Positions 35,901 to 52,185 of a stretch of 64,000 nucleotides of DNA are shown here, piece after piece; within the stretch, counting starts at the first letter, position 1, and each line of letters starts with the position of its first letter. The notes under the pieces are model-generated. The model was not told the origin of the DNA and searched no databases. It worked only from the letters and a program-made list of their open reading frames with translations. Origin of the DNA: Apostichopus japonicus (taxonomy: Eukaryota; Echinodermata; Holothuroidea; Aspidochirotida; Stichopodidae); contig NC_092573.1 in the NCBI RefSeq assembly GCF_037975245.1, forward strand, positions 22,037,265-22,101,264, written 5' to 3'. Position numbers and translations under genes: made by a program.

Positions 35901-38401
35901 ACAAAAAATGTTCATAATCATATCGGCACGGGTCTCTCCGTTCAATCATTTCAGATGATGCATCTAAATGTTTGAGTATCCGTAAGAAACGTAAACACTG
36001 CATTGGGTAACGTACACAATGTAGAAACTTGTCTGCATCTGATATGTTTTAAGCAATATTTTGCCTCCCTAACGTTGGACATAAAATACATGCGGTTGAA
36101 GATTTCCATGTGATCTCAAGGCTCAGAATGAGGACCCCAGCTGCACGCATGACGACTTGGGTAGAATGTTTGATCTGTTGAGTTATGTGTGACCGAAAGT
36201 ATCAAATATCACTTTTTTTGACACCGGGTAAACAAAGAGTCACTATATAGTGCTATTATCTAGGACCCATACCATTAAATGTAAACATACAGTATGATTA
36301 CCCATAGACTAGTTTTACTTTGGTGTGGATGTAATGGTCATTCTTTAATTTTTCTTTAGTGAAAAGATCATTAGGGAGAAGCGACCCATACTGTGAAATA
36401 TTGCTCAATTCCTTCTTTAAATATTGCAATCCCGATGCTTCCCCTCGCCCCCCCCCCCCCCAGTGCCAATAATGTTCACAGCAATGATTTATTCACAGGT
36501 GTGACACCTCACAGACAATTTCAATAACTGTGAACATCTACCCCCCTCCCCCTCCCCAGCCCCTTTTGAATCTCAAACCTGGGTTGGGGGATCCCTGCTG
36601 TCTAATTAAGCACTCTTCCAACACTGGGGGAAATTTCAAAGGTGAAAACATCCAGAAAATTACTTTTGAAAACTTTTCTCAATGTTTAATATTTCAGGAA
36701 AAATGTTGATCACACTGTAGGATACAACAAGTAGACAAAATACAACCATTATGAAAGACAAATAAATATTTGAAAAAATTTCCAGATCACTTACTCGCAA
36801 TTTTAATTGGAGGCTCAGGGTTACATCTCCGATGAACAACAACAAATGATGGCAAATCCACAATGTTATGAGTCAACCTGAAACGTCTCCATGTCAAATA
36901 TATCTTGTTTTCCAACCTAGATATAAAGAAAACAAAAATTAAACAAAAAGTTATTCTAACAGAGCATGAGGTACTATACAAAGAATATAAACAAAAACAG
37001 ATCTTAAAAGCCTGCTTTAAGAAAATGTAATTAGCTCATACATATTTACAAGTCAACACTGTTCAGCTACAATGCCAGACATTGGTATTATCAGAAGTTT
37101 AAATATATTAGGAATACATTTAAGCACCCCAAGACATGGTTTTGGCATGGAAATACAAAAAACTTGATCCAATCTTAGCCCATCTCCTGCCATTTAGATC
37201 GTAACCGTATGATCACGAGTTAACGACATTGTTACCGTTACTGTACGTCAAGTGAGGTTTACACTCATAAGACTCTCAGAAAGGGAATTATTAGACATGA
37301 TCTTGGTTAAAGGTTGAGGAGTGATGTACTGTGTATCGGAAAAGAACTGGTACTACACATAACCTTAGTAGCTAAAAGGGTGAGAATGCTCAGATACAAT
37401 AAATTCTATATTTGACAAATGCGGGATGTAATCAATGTACTGTACTGTGCTCTATGGGGGAGATGAGAATACAATCTAGCTTTGTTTCTAAATCTTGCAC
37501 ACATGCAGGGCAAGATTATTGGTAAAATTAAAAAAAATTGAAAGAAATAATAAAAGTATATCAAACCATAAATATTACAAATTTAAGACACTTGTATACT
37601 TCAACTTATCATTGATTTCTTTTCGGAAAATCGAAAAGAGAGGGAAGAAAATATTTTTAAAAAGGGATAAAATCTACTGACTATTAAATTATTTGTGTTT
37701 TTTTTTTTTTTGGCTTTCGTTTGATTGGTTGATCAACTAACGTATTCCTCCCCCTTCCATGATAGCAATGAAGCAAAAAGCTCAAAATAAACAAAGAAAG
37801 TAAAGATAAAACATCAACCTAAAGAAACCCAGCAATGAAACCCAGCAATGAAACCCAGCAATGAAACCCAGCAAAGAAAACCCAGCAAATCGGGTATTGA
37901 TTGAAATCATACTACTTTAAATAATGGTACTTCCTGGTCACAAGATCACTCCAGAAAGACAAAACTTAATTAATTTAAATAAAAATCTATGCAATTAACA
38001 TCTATGCAACGGCAGCAGACAGCCAAGTGAATTATTACAGGTACAAATGAAGCAATCATTAACATATTACATTAGCATATTCAGCAAATTTATACTAATG
38101 TCATGTGCAAGTTCTTAGAAATCCTGTAAGTGTACGTACGGTTTGTACGTACAGCTCAAAGAGTGGAAAGAATTCTATAACAAGAAAGATTTTTACAATA
38201 AATTGTCATTTGCAAAATCTATGCATTAAAATTTTCCTTGAACATGAGATAGGTCTAATTAAAATTGAAAACACAAAGGGACAGTTTTTTAAGAAAAAAA
38301 TAAAGCAAGGACTATTCCAAAGGGCAATGTTATCTATTTAAAAATATTAAATATTGTCTGTTCTGCAACTGAAAGTGAAAATGACATCAAGACAGCAAAT
38401 T
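32901..38401. other. Intergenic or intronic, no gene seen
   Basis: AT-rich with C runs near 36450 and 36540 and poly(T) near 34058, 35690 and 37700. No convincing exon. Confidence 0.4.
37824..37889. repeat. 13-bp tandem repeat, five units
   Basis: The unit GAAACCCAGCAAT is repeated five times; the last units vary (GCAAA; one extra A). A minisatellite without spacers, so not a CRISPR. Confidence 0.95.
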
Positions 38402-38570
38402 AATCATAATAATCATTAAAATAATCAGCAGTTCTTTTTACGACGCATTAAGCGACCACAAATGTGGGAGTAGCGGGCATATGGAAATACAACTTACACT
38501 TCGGGTGGCTTCCAATTCGACAATTTAACTCAAATTTGTAATCTTTTCAATTTAGAAAGTCTTTTTATTG
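38402..38570 (-). mobile_element. Truncated copy of the tRNA-headed SINE
   Basis: It shares the body and tail of the element at 10489-10757 (for example AATGTGGGAG, GGCATATGGA, GGTGGCTTCCAATTC, and AATCTTTTCAATTTAGAAAG). The tRNA-like head is missing, as in 5'-truncated SINE copies. Confidence 0.75.
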
Positions 38571-41426
38571 GAAAGATTTGTACTTTCATAATTTGTTGTA
38601 GTTGGAAGATTGTACCTGGAACTAACACTGTGAATAACACCATCATGGCAAATGAGTTGAAAAGTTATTCTTTAAACAAATTTGCATTGTGATGAAGCCT
38701 CGCATTTACATTGCACCAACAACAAAGCAAATATTTAATCAAGATAACTATATAAAAAAGCCTTTGAAAAAAAGTGTGCCATGATGACATAACAGGCCAT
38801 TTTATGTGATCCACTTTTTGGACAAAATTAATAAAGTAGAAATAATTGAGTCAGCAAAAATGAAAATGCAATAATGAACATTTATACTTCAGTCCTTTCT
38901 CGGACATGTTTTTCTGGATGACATTAAACTACAAACTTCTAGCTAAGCTATAAGGAGTACAGTAGCTCAATTCTTGCACTGTCCTAGATTGCTTAGTTAG
39001 ATTTGGAGGAAATTTATATGGATTTGTCAGAGTGATTTAATATTTGTTCTCATTAAGAAAATGAAACTTCAGGCAAACAAATTAAAAACTGTTATGCTAT
39101 ATGACCAACTCACCAGACAGGGATGGTCCCCTTTGCAGACAGAAACTTTAACATTTAGAAAAACATTAATTTAACTCAAAAGGTAACTTACAAAATGTAA
39201 ACAATACTAACTCTGTGAGTTTTATGGAACATCCCTCATGGATTTGGATGGAAGGTTTTGAAACAACCATGGCCCATTTGACCAAGTGCTGTGCTTAAGT
39301 ATAGGCCCTTATTGGTAATTAATTTTTCTTGGCATTTTGTTCCAAATTCAAAAACTATCCAAAACTGCCAAAAACGAAAAAGACTTGTTTTGCACTTACA
39401 ATGCAAGGACCTACAGAAAAATTGGCAACTCCTTTCTGCCTGATAAAAGTGATGTACCTGATGCACACTTATGTTATATGCTTCCTAACTTAGGCCTATT
39501 GTCAAGTTACGATGGTAAGAGATATACAATGTATATATGGGTAAGGCCTACTGCATACAGTATGAAGTGCTGGGGTAGCATGTTGATTGACATGAATTAT
39601 GAATTACAATTGAGTGCAATAGAAATGTGACACACTAAAAGACAGTTACAATGATTGAAGAGGTAGAACATGCCCAAACTTAGAGAAGCAACACAAAGTA
39701 CATCAGGCTAACTCAAAAAGTCACTGTATATGATAGGGTTAGCCCATTAGCCGAACTTAAATTAGAGTCACTTAGTAAAAGATCGTATGGCCTAACGTTA
39801 GTAATCGCATAAAGAAGTTAGTTACACAATTGCCTTGCTTTTCGTATTAGGTTACGCACACCCTATCCTAACGATTTCCCTGACCTAGGCCCGATACGAA
39901 AAGGTGACAGTTGGATCTGGCTGAGCACCATTGGTTAATCATATGTTCCACAAAAGCAACAAAATTGCTAGTTTCAAAATGTGAGAACTGCTGCTGCAAT
40001 AACGTCTTCAACAGCGGCAAAGTACCTTTTCACGAAAGCAAATTAAGACAAACCACTGGTTTCCAATGGATACTGTACGCTGCGAATATGAATGCAAGCG
40101 GGTGTACGTACAATAACAAATCAAACAAATCAAGCCATTCACTGTTTGTATGTATCACTTTATCGCTGTGGTCAATCACGCAGGGCATGTAAACACTTTC
40201 TCAGTGTATCACAAAAGGCATGAAATCACTTTATCGCAGTGGTTAATCACGCAAGAAGTAATAGCGCTAAAAGTTTAGCCATAATCTGTGATGGGGGAGG
40301 GAAGAGGGAGGGGGTTAATTTACGTTATAATTTTGTGCTCGAAGTGGTGGAATTTCAGCAACCCTCGTTGGGGAAAACTTCTCCAAATTTCTAAAATATC
40401 GAACATCACTGCTCAAAAATTCTGACTTTTAGACAATCAGTTGTTTTTCATCCTCTTCAACATCCAAGTATAAAAATAGTAATGATTGTGTTACGGTAAT
40501 GAAACGCAACAGGGACTGAAACTATGTTTCGCAAACGTCTATTTTCCAATTTATAATTAATTGTGTGTCTAAAGGGTCATGTTTTTAACAAAAGGATGTA
40601 ACGACGACCGTTTATAAATAGTCAAGCCTGGTTTCAGTGATTTTACATTAGAAACTATTCCCGTTACTCTCCACCCCTGGAAAGCCCCTCCCCTCCTTCC
40701 CTGTGGTTAATGTAAATATTCGCCTTGCATGTATAATACCTTTATTGCCCAACGTGTTTCTCACATTCGCCTTATCTGAACGGTATAACTAAAATTAACG
40801 TGAAGACTAATCATTTTAATGGTCGGATCAAGTCATTTCAAGTCACATGACATCAGACTTGTCGTAACATCTCCTTTAATTAACATCTGAGGAAAAAAAC
40901 TAGTCTATGATCTACGAATAAGAAGCTATCCAAGGAACGTTGCTAGCGTTCTGTATATCCTTCATTTACAATCCAGGGAATCGATATAAAGTCGTCACCA
41001 GGAAGCAGCCTGACTAATGTAAAATATTGCAGTGAGAAAGCAAAGCGTAACTTGTATGTACGTGTTACATTTACGTTCGTAGTATGATAGTATCCATTGT
41101 TCAACTGATATTATACAAAGGGAAAATGACGTCATCGTAACCAGCACTCGAGATTCAGAAACAACTGTTGTGCACTCGTGCTGGTAACACGGTACAAGCA
41201 TGACGCAGGCTATAGACGAGAGCAACTGGGCGCGCAACTGTAGTCCACGGGCCCCGGGGTCACGTAGAGAAAGGCCCGTGAAAAATATAGGATAACGAAT
41301 AAGCTTATTGTATCCATTTTCCAAACATGCTTTATAAAAATAAAAAATAAAAATGGAGTGGATTTCATAGAATAAAGTTATGGATAGCACTGATGAGACA
41401 GACGAATACACGAGGAATAGAGTATC

Positions 41427-41429
<3 letters not shown>
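38571..41429. other. Intergenic, no gene seen
   Basis: ORFs of up to about 97 codons here show no recognisable domain. A GC-richer patch at 41105-41280 precedes the AT microsatellite. Confidence 0.4.

Positions 41430-41516
<87 letters not shown>
41430..41516. repeat. (AT)n microsatellite
   Basis: About 87 bp of uninterrupted AT dinucleotides. Long ORFs of alternating Ile-Tyr across it are artefacts. Confidence 0.98.
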
Positions 41517-41518
<2 letters not shown>

Positions 41519-43367
41519 GTATACTCATGTCGGTTCTATACTACATATAGCATATTATAAATACATTATGGCTATCACTTAAATAACAAACTAATGCAAA
41601 ATGACTATATTGTTGTAGGAGTTAAACTTTGTTATCAATATCAGCTCAAATGCTATTTAACTATTTTTCCCCTGATAACGTGGGACAAGCACGCGCACAT
41701 GTGGGAAGCATATATAACGCATGATTGCATGTTATAGTTATCAGCATATATGTACGCATTTGATTACTAAGTGAACAATTTGCAAATAATTCATCCCTGG
41801 CCGTACATATTTATAGGTCTACCGTATATGATAACCTACTTCCGAGGGACTGATGACCTATGCATTGATGTTATTCTTATGCATTATAATTACAGTATTC
41901 TTACCTTGGGCATATATACCTAGTTACCTCGTTTTAGTTCGTCGAACCATTACTCTCTATTTCCCTCTATTTTTTCTACATTATGTTCTTTTCATCCATC
42001 CACTTTTATAGAACGAACATTAACCCTATTAAATTCCACTTTCTGTACAATTTATGTATAAAGGGTTCATAAACGAAACAACCTTGATTTTTTTGCCATA
42101 GATTTCGTCTTCAAGGTATGGTATCGAATAAATTCAATACAGGGGGAGATGGAGAATTAGAATTCAATAATGGGTCGTTTATTGATTCAGTCAGATATGG
42201 AGTTAAGGTCTGTAAACTACCGAGTTACTTACATGAAGATATTGACATAACACGGATTCTATACATGTATGCTGTAATAAGATTCATCTAAGCAAATTTA
42301 GTTCTTAAAACTTGAATTGACACAAACTGGATTCGAAGACAGCTATCTGGGCGAAAACAAACACACAGAGAAATGATTGGCGAGAAAAGGATTCTAAAAC
42401 GGTATGTTTTACATTATTATCACATTCCCTGCACGTTCACACCATATGTAATGTTTTTTGGTAATATCATCTCCTATATATAGCGACTGGATAAAGAGGT
42501 TATAAAGGTCATTGATATGGCCATAAAATGTGCTAGAAAGTTAAATAATGGTCATCATCATACTAAAACTTTAGAAAACTTATGGTACCGCACCACAATT
42601 AGAGTAGTGTTCATCCGCTCGAAAAGTTAACCATTGTCAGAGAAAAGAGGTAAAAGTACCAAAGGTAAAGCTTGTTTAGGCTAAGCATGTTATCAGTTAT
42701 TGTCATCGTTTGTTCTGCCTTTATATGAAAGAGCATAATTTAAAGTACAGATGGTGTGAAAATATGGAGGATCGAAGTAAATAACAAAATGTCTGGCCGA
42801 CAAATATCGTCAGAATCGAGAAAAAAAACGGTTATTTTAATGATTAAGTTCTTGGAAACCAAAATTAAGGAGTTGTATTTGATCTCAAAATTACAATAAT
42901 TGTTTGTTATGTAATTTTTATAATAATTTGTAGGATAAGTAAACTTGTCGCCAAATAATCAAGCGACTAAATGCACAAGGTTGTTACCATGCTCCGTTAT
43001 GTTAAGAATTTACTGAGCGATGCGGCAGCGCATGCAGTAGTAATGGTAAACAAAAGTAATATAATTTTCAAGGGCAGTTCTCTGCAATTTCCTCCCTTTT
43101 TTGACGAATTTCCGTATGTTCTTGAAAGGAAAGTTAGGTTATTTAAACTTAAACATTCATGTAATATTATAGCATGAAGGCCAATATTCTTCAATTTGCG
43201 TATATTAATTGTTATATTAGGTGACGTAAGAAAGTTTGACAACATAAATAACCTTTTTTAGTATGAGGTTTTCTTGGAACTAAATAAAATGCTTATATGA
43301 ATAATTCCAAATTTGAATATTGGTTACACGACTGTCATAAGGTAGATAGTAAGAGTATCAATTTATG

Positions 43368-43370
<3 letters not shown>
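41517..43370. other. Intergenic, no gene seen
   Basis: AT-rich unique sequence; nothing recognised. Confidence 0.4.
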
Positions 43371-43406
<36 letters not shown>

Positions 43407-43597
43407 CATATATAGGCATATATATAGGCATATATATAGGCATATATAATATATAGGCTATATATAGGCTATATATATGCTATATATAGCCTATATATAG
43501 ACTATATATAGGCTATATATATAAATGCTATCTATAGGCTACATATATATATAGGTTTATATCCTATATAAGCTATATATATATATATATACATATC
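43371..43597. repeat. Compound AT / GGCATATATA repeat
   Basis: (TA)n followed by degenerate, partly palindromic units of TATATAGGC and GCCTATATA. It could fold into cruciform hairpins. Confidence 0.9.
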
Positions 43598-43689
43598 GCA
43601 ATTATTGGCAGTTTGTGATTGCAAAACAGGACATGAACGACTAAATTAATGAATATTTATGATGTTCTGTTAATAACTAGAAGCTCTGC

Positions 43690-43711
43690 GTTGCCTTGCC
43701 TTGCCTTGCCT
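43690..43711. repeat. (CCTTG)n short tandem repeat
   Basis: Four units of CCTTG. Confidence 0.85.
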
Positions 43712-45357
43712 AGGTCTCGTCATTAATTCATCTTTCGATTATTACAAAGTTGTAGCTGACGTTACCTTAACAAAATCATTTCCCTTGACAGGATTGATAG
43801 CGGATCGTTAAAAAGAAGGCCTTGATCAAGATTGCGTTATAATATAATAACGGTGATGTCATTATAAGACTTTACCCTATTCGTTCTTTGTTTGTGTCGT
43901 GTTAGGCACTTGAAACAGACGAAATGAACATTTGAATGCATCTCAAAGCTGTACGGCGCCGTTCAGTTAGAACGTGCATCTCTCCAAGGAATTATGAAGT
44001 TTTTACGAATTATTCCTTTTGAATTGGTATGACAAATTCAAGCTCGTGACGTTTTCGGAGCCGGCTGCCTTTAAAGTCACTTTTCCTTACGTTTCTCTCA
44101 TTAGTGTCATCAATCAGCATAATTATGGTTTAGTTACCGTATAATCTAAATATGAGATTGAATGACTCCTGTAGCCCAGTTTAATAATTAAATTCCCAGA
44201 GCATTTAAAATCTGGAAATGCTATAGCACATGCATATGAAACTATTTTCTTTGCTTATAAGGCCTTCCGCGTCTGTGGGCAGATCCGCCTTCCGTTCAGT
44301 GAAGTTTGTTTGGCACTAATGTTCACAAAAATAGAGCATTAATCAAAGCTTGAGCAGGCTTTTTGCGTTAACATAACTTGCATCTTAGCAATGTTTTTTG
44401 ATCTACCCGATAATTTTGCTCGTATAAGTTGTTCTTTTCGTTACCTATATTTTTCACCTTTTCGCGTTCCATATTAAAAGCACCACCCGAAGTCAGTGTG
44501 AGCTGACCGTAATTGAACCTTATGTTATTTATCGAATGGTTGCTTAGTTACGGGTTCTACAACAAAGCCGAGAGAAACTTGAAGGAATAAAATAACGGTA
44601 CAAAATCACTCGAAACAAGCGACTATTGAATCACATTTTAGAAGGCGTTCGAGAGGAGGCGGAGGGGTGCAGGTTTTCTCCTGTGTTATCCTTTTGGGGG
44701 ACGACATCACATTTTTTCATTCATTCTTCCAATTAACCTAGATTTGAACTGAAAGTCAGTTCATCATCTTGAAACAAACAGAGGCTTTGTCTTCATTTGA
44801 AAGTAAAACTATCCCTTGTAGCTAGAATTTCAGGCTTCTGGTGGTCATCTGTTTCAATGACAAGAGCCAAATAAATAGAAAGAAGTGTAATTTAACACTT
44901 CATTCGCGTGCCCGGTCACCAAAAGAGCAGTCAATCCTAAATTCACAATGAATAATGGCAGGTCAACCATGCAAGATTTACCCATTAAGAGTTACACACA
45001 TAACTATACTACGGGGTACGGGGTAATAATACTGTGACCTATACAATTAAGTAACCCAGTGTTTTGACTATCTATGTTCCGTTCTGATTCAGTAGGCGCA
45101 GTCGTTCTGTTAGCCTCATAAAGTTGCTCTTTTCAGGAGCTGAGTATACATATTCATTCACAGAAGAAAGTTTTGTTTATTGTCCCTGAAGGCAACTTGC
45201 CTCCATGCACTTCTTACAATATACACAGTCGGGTTGTCCATTCAATTCGCTCAAACTCAAGAATTAACTGATTTTTATTTCTGACCATTCACCACTCCAT
45301 CCATCACCCGTACATTTCTTGCTTTCTGCCTATCCCTTACCTCTCGCTTATGCATTT
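43712..45357. other. Intergenic, no gene seen
   Basis: Unique sequence with moderate GC patches; no domain or splice-consistent exon recognised. Confidence 0.4.
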
Positions 45358-45502
45358 AAAATAATAATAATAATAATAAAAATAATAATAATAATAATTA
45401 TATTAATAATAATAATAACAATAATAATTACAATAATAATAATAATAATAATAATAGTAATAATAATAATAACAATAATAATAATAATAATAATATAATA
45501 AT
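45358..45502. repeat. (AAT)n microsatellite
   Basis: About 145 bp of ATA/AAT trinucleotides with occasional C, G and T substitutions. It may be the expanded tail of an older retroelement. Confidence 0.95.
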
Positions 45503-46216
45503 GGGGGTCACATTGGTTACTTTATATCTCTCATAATATCAACTATTGGATACCTATGCTTAAAAAAGGGCTATGGCAAGATATGCCTATAGTGCCAACA
45601 ATAATAAGCGGGCGAAAACGTTTTCAAAATTCCCGGACGGACATCACATGGGTCAGCATGGGGAAATAGTTGTTGGACATTGGCAGCAAAATGCTTGCTA
45701 AGTTTGAATATCAGAGACTATTTTTCATTATCTGTCAAATTTGTGTTAATTAATGCAGATGAGATTTAAGATGCTGTCCTATGAGATTTGATTGTCATAT
45801 AGAGCGTTAACTTCACTCCTCCCTCCCCCCCCCCCCTCCCCTCCTCATCATCAATATGCCTCAGTCAGCCCCTCTGCAAATCCGACCTTTCTATCCCCCT
45901 GCGATTGATCACATATAAAGAAACTTGACAAGTTAAACATGACATTGTTGGGCAGACCATCCAAAAGGAATTGTTACTACAGGAAAAATATACGGTGTGT
46001 TCTTTATGACGTCATGCAAAGTAATAATATAAAATAGGCAAAATCAAAACACGGTCGACTGATGTTAGATGATTATACGTTAGACTTGATAGAATATTAA
46101 TGGGAAATACGGTCCCCTTTTATTCAGATGCCATTTTTTTACGATTGTTCCCTCGTTGCTCACAAGTTGTGATAAGTATAATTACTGGTTCGTCACGAAA
46201 AATGTGCTCCTTCCAG

Positions 46217-46383
46217 GAAGTTTATCCAAGTTTGAAACTAGAACTAGATCAACGAAATGTGACACAAGTCCCCGATAGTCCTGGAATGAAACCTTCATTT
46301 CAAACCCCTCTTCAAGTGTTGTATAGTATACGAAGGGAACCGTGTATTTTTTGGTTTGTTACGGCCCTGTGGGGTTCGGTAAC
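46217..46383 (+). CDS. Candidate coding exon of unidentified membrane protein
   Basis: The block sits between a good acceptor (GCTCCTTCCAG) and a strong donor (AAC|GTGAGT). It is open in phase 0 for 55 codons and ends in phase 2. It reads EVYPSLKLELDQRNVTQVPD, SPGMKPSFQTPLQVLYSIRR, then a hydrophobic end EPCIFWFVTALWGSV. The polar linker followed by the start of a hydrophobic helix recalls the middle of major-facilitator carriers (MFSD6-like), but this is only a resemblance. No neighbouring exon was recognised. The ORF continues upstream to an ATG at 46100 without a stop. Confidence 0.3.
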
Positions 46384-46840
46384 GTGAGTACATTATACAA
46401 TTTAAAAGCGGAAAACCCTCGGATTGAGAAAAAATTTAGGACAAACAGGAAGGCGACAGATGGGGGTAATGAAGACTGAATGAATGCTGACGGTAAACGG
46501 TCGATAAAATGGTTATACATGTGACTTTATTTCTCTCAGAGGAGGACAGAGAAGCCAGATTCTGAAGTCCGTTTGAGGACACTTCAGATTATCATATATC
46601 GTAGAATGTTGACTTTCTCGAACGCCTCCTTTTTTCTCTTGTGTTTGTTTTTCTTATTCTTTTTTGGGCCCCGTAAGGAAAACGCTTTATAACCCATTGG
46701 TACCGCCAAAATGTAGGCCATAGCAAACTTTAACCAGGAAATCGTTATTGGATAAAAAAAAATAAAAAACCCCCTGCTGTAACGAAACCTTTTATAAAAT
46801 GAGTTATTGAGAACAGAAATCATCACAGTGTGCTATATAA

Positions 46841-46890
46841 GTGGCGCCGAGAGCCCGGTCAGGTCCGGGGAAAATTACTTCACCAGGCCC
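46841..46890. repeat. GGCGCCGAGAG repeat, copy 1
   Basis: TGGCGCCGAGAGCCCGGTCA then GGTCCGGGG. A similar block is at 57018-57050. It is probably one end of a non-autonomous DNA transposon. Confidence 0.4.
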
Positions 46891-48620
<1,730 letters not shown>

Positions 48621-51600
48621 GTTCTTCTGCAATGAGTGACAACGACATTTTCCAATAGTATACTTGCATACGATAAATGGAGATTTTATGCGGCAATATT
48701 TTACGGATTGTTGCACTTCTGGAGCCTAGGCCAAAACAATGCGATCAACGGTATCCTTTGAAGATATTAAGTCTACATATATACATAGTACACTATACAT
48801 GCATGTAGATTATACTGTATGACAACTATTAATGGGTAAACGTGACACCACTTTGGTGAGAGATCGGGCTGCATTTGCCAAGGGATTTAACGTACAATAT
48901 ATGTATATTTATTTCTTCATTCGAGCTTAATCTTACAGCAGAAATTCAGAGAGAGGAAGAACGAGAACGAGACAGCCTTGGAAAGTAAATGAACCGAATT
49001 AACGTACATAATATAGTATAAGGCAGGTGCTTAACACGTACTTATATGACTGAATACATAATCAACAGTAAAGACGTTCGTGTGCGATACGTCTAAGACG
49101 CGTTATTAAAATCGCAAGCAATCAGCCGAGGAACTCATTAATATTACACCTTAAAGTAATCGGTTGCCTTTCGCAACCATTATTCAACTTCTTATCGGTT
49201 TTAGTCAAGTTATATGAGCAATATTTTGTACGGTATACTGGCTCATACACAAGGGGATAGGACGCACTCCAATCCCTCTACCAATTTTCATAGGTCCACG
49301 ATTTACCTGGATAGGAATGGTAACAATAAATAAAGTGCAAACAGGATTATCAGCTTCAAGATGTTCTTGATTGTTTTGTTTTTTGCCTACGTATATTAAA
49401 ACTACCATACTGTGGTTGATGGTACCATACGTAACACGATACGTGTGTACTACAATAAATATTACGCGGTGAGATATGCGTTGTACTTTTTTTTAAAACT
49501 CGACTGCTTTGGGTGGGGATATACTCTGTACTCAACTGCAACATACCCTGGCCTACATTGTTTTGTGTAATCAACATTATCGTCATGTTTTGAGCCTTCG
49601 TTATCAGAACATCGAACCATATTTAATCGTTATGTTAAACGCACCGTACATTATCGACTTGGTAATGTACATATAATGATTTTTATTAACACTTACTATT
49701 TGTTACGGTAGCTTATAAGTGACATTTCCTTTCAATCTTACACCGTAAATATGAAGAGTAAAAACAATCAGTTACTCGCTATTGCATGGGCATAGCAGGT
49801 GCCTCTGCATGCGTTTAATCATATCAGTAAAACTTTATATCTAACCACGAAAACAGGGTTGGATGCGGGGGGTGGGGGGGGGGTTCACGCAAAATAACTT
49901 CAGAGCGGTGATTTCAGACCAGTTCTGAAAGCAATTGTACCACCCAAACTCAAACTGCGTGGTGGATATGCCGGTAATGCAACAAATTATAACAAAATCT
50001 TTCCAATCTCGGTTGCTGTAAGTAACAATATGTTTTCGGGCACCTTGTCGCTTGTGTATAACTGTACGGTACAGTACCAACGTATTGTGGCTAATTCCAT
50101 CCAAAATGCAACTTAAAAGGAAACACTTATAATATGAACAATATAAGAAACATAAACACAAAGAAACGGCAAAGACTGCTGTTCATTGCTGTTTGACTTA
50201 TCTCTGACTTATTTGTCCATTTTCTACTATACTTGCCCAAATCTCGTCTTTATAATTCAGCTTTACGTTAGCAACATACTCCATGAATAAATTACGTCTC
50301 ACATATCACTCTGGGCAACGTTGTTTTGGTAAGCATACCTGGATAAAGTGTTTGTAAATGTCAAGAATGAATTGAACGTGTGGAAACGTGTACCCAAATT
50401 TCCTAAGGGTAATACCCAGAAGTTGAGTCTTATGTAGATGACATATAAGTGTTTTGCATCTGGCAACACTATGACGTCACGTCAATACAGAATATGTGTT
50501 CGTAAGAAAAATAAATGCTCCTTCAGGTCTATAATTTCAATAAGTGTATTCACGCTCGACGTGAGCTTTTACGATATATGACTTGAACATTTTGTCTGTT
50601 TGGTAATAATTGCTAGTCTCTTCTTATTCCAACTACTATTCCTGCACATCAATAGGTCACATGTACTTTAACATAGTCATTAACCCTTTAGTGATGTTCG
50701 CATACGCCTATATATAACATGACGAACGACCAAAATATATTATCGACACAAATGAATCATATTTGAAGTCAAAATAAAAGTACAAGATATTTTTACTATA
50801 TGATTTGAGACTGTTTGATTTGAAACAATCTCCTAATTATTGATCACTCACCGATATTAGTTTTCCTCACGAAAAATAAATTAAGTCTGCAATTAAGTTG
50901 CGTCTGCCTACAATCCTTTTATCGAATGTAAGAAAATAAAAAAAACAGGCATCGAAGGTTCGGCGTTTTAAAAAAAGAAAAGCAAACTTTGACATTGAAA
51001 ATTTGTAGTAGGAAGGCTATAATGGTGCAATAGAACTGGCAGGATGAAAAAAAGATGACATGATGTTTTGTTCAAACAATTCAAAGAAAATGAAACATAT
51101 ATTCGGGTGTACAAAGTCTACAAGACGAAAGGCGAAGCCGGTCTTGCTGAACTAAAAAATAAAGAAGATTAAAATGAGGGACACTCTAAGGTGCTGTGAG
51201 GTGTTCTATAAATCACGTGTATATGAGCTGAATATATGGCTTAAAACTTAACGAAGATGATCAAGCATAAGAAATACATATTGGTTCTAAACTGTGTTTT
51301 GTATTCATTGCAAACTATCGATGAGCAATACATTGTTTCTCCAAACGTTATAAAGGCAACCAATGAAGGATATGCAAAAAGTACTAAGAATGACTACTTT
51401 CGTTCATTATAAGTCTGTATTATATTGTGTATGAATCTCAGAGATTATACAACCAAAGTCTAAGTTCTGTCTACATACACAAAAAGTGACTAAGTGATAA
51501 AGTTACATACACAATATCTGTATTAAAAAATATATTCATGCCAACGAGCGACCTCATTGTCTATGAGATGCCGTTGTAGACAAAAAGAAGAAAATTAAAA

Positions 51601-51945
51601 TAAAAAATAAAAATAGATCGTGTTAGTGATCGTGACCATTTTCCTTATTTTTTTTTAGCATTGCACTGTTCCATTTCTGTTAGATTAAAATAAATAAAAC
51701 TGTAACCGAGGAAGTCGGTAAGAAATTATACTGATTTGTAAAACATAGGCAATGTGTATGGCCTATATACGGTATAGGTGTGACAGAAACGTTCACATGT
51801 GTTTTGTGTATGAATGCATCGCATCGGAGAAAGCTGCAGTAGCATATTTGAACATTTTAAAGTTTATATACTCGCTTTATTTGATTACATTTTAATATCG
51901 TCAGCTCAAAACATGTTCGTGATCAACGTGTTGTTAGTTGTTCTT

Positions 51946-52002
51946 GTTGATGATGATGGTGTTGTTGATGATGGTGTTGTTGTTGTTGATGGTGTTGTTT
52001 TG
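51946..52002. repeat. GATGATGGTGTTGTT repeat
   Basis: Degenerate trinucleotide-type repeat of GTT and GAT units. The Val/Asp-rich ORF across it is low-complexity. Confidence 0.8.
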
Positions 52003-52137
52003 GACTTGGACTGTTTTCTTGTTTTCTTCAATGATGTATATTATATATGTCACCTAAATAAACATTGTATTTTGATTTATCCATTTAAGAAAGTAATAAC
52101 TGCTTTTCGTTTTGACATAATATAATTATTGAAAACA

Positions 52138-52185
52138 ATGAATGACAATGACAATGAAACTGTTTATTTCCAACACAAAAGATAA
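52138..52185 (-). mobile_element. Retroelement 3' tail, minus-strand relative
   Basis: On the minus strand it reads GTTGGAAATAAACAGTTTCA followed by TTGTCA repeats, similar to the tail at 59795-59842. Confidence 0.35.

Noticed and set aside
37824-37889. Regular 13-bp repeats resembling a CRISPR array
   Set aside because: There are no spacers between units and the host is an animal; it is a simple tandem minisatellite.
40995-41528. 177-codon minus-strand ORF
   Set aside because: Its start is an AT repeat; the rest has no domain, no splice support and ordinary non-coding composition.
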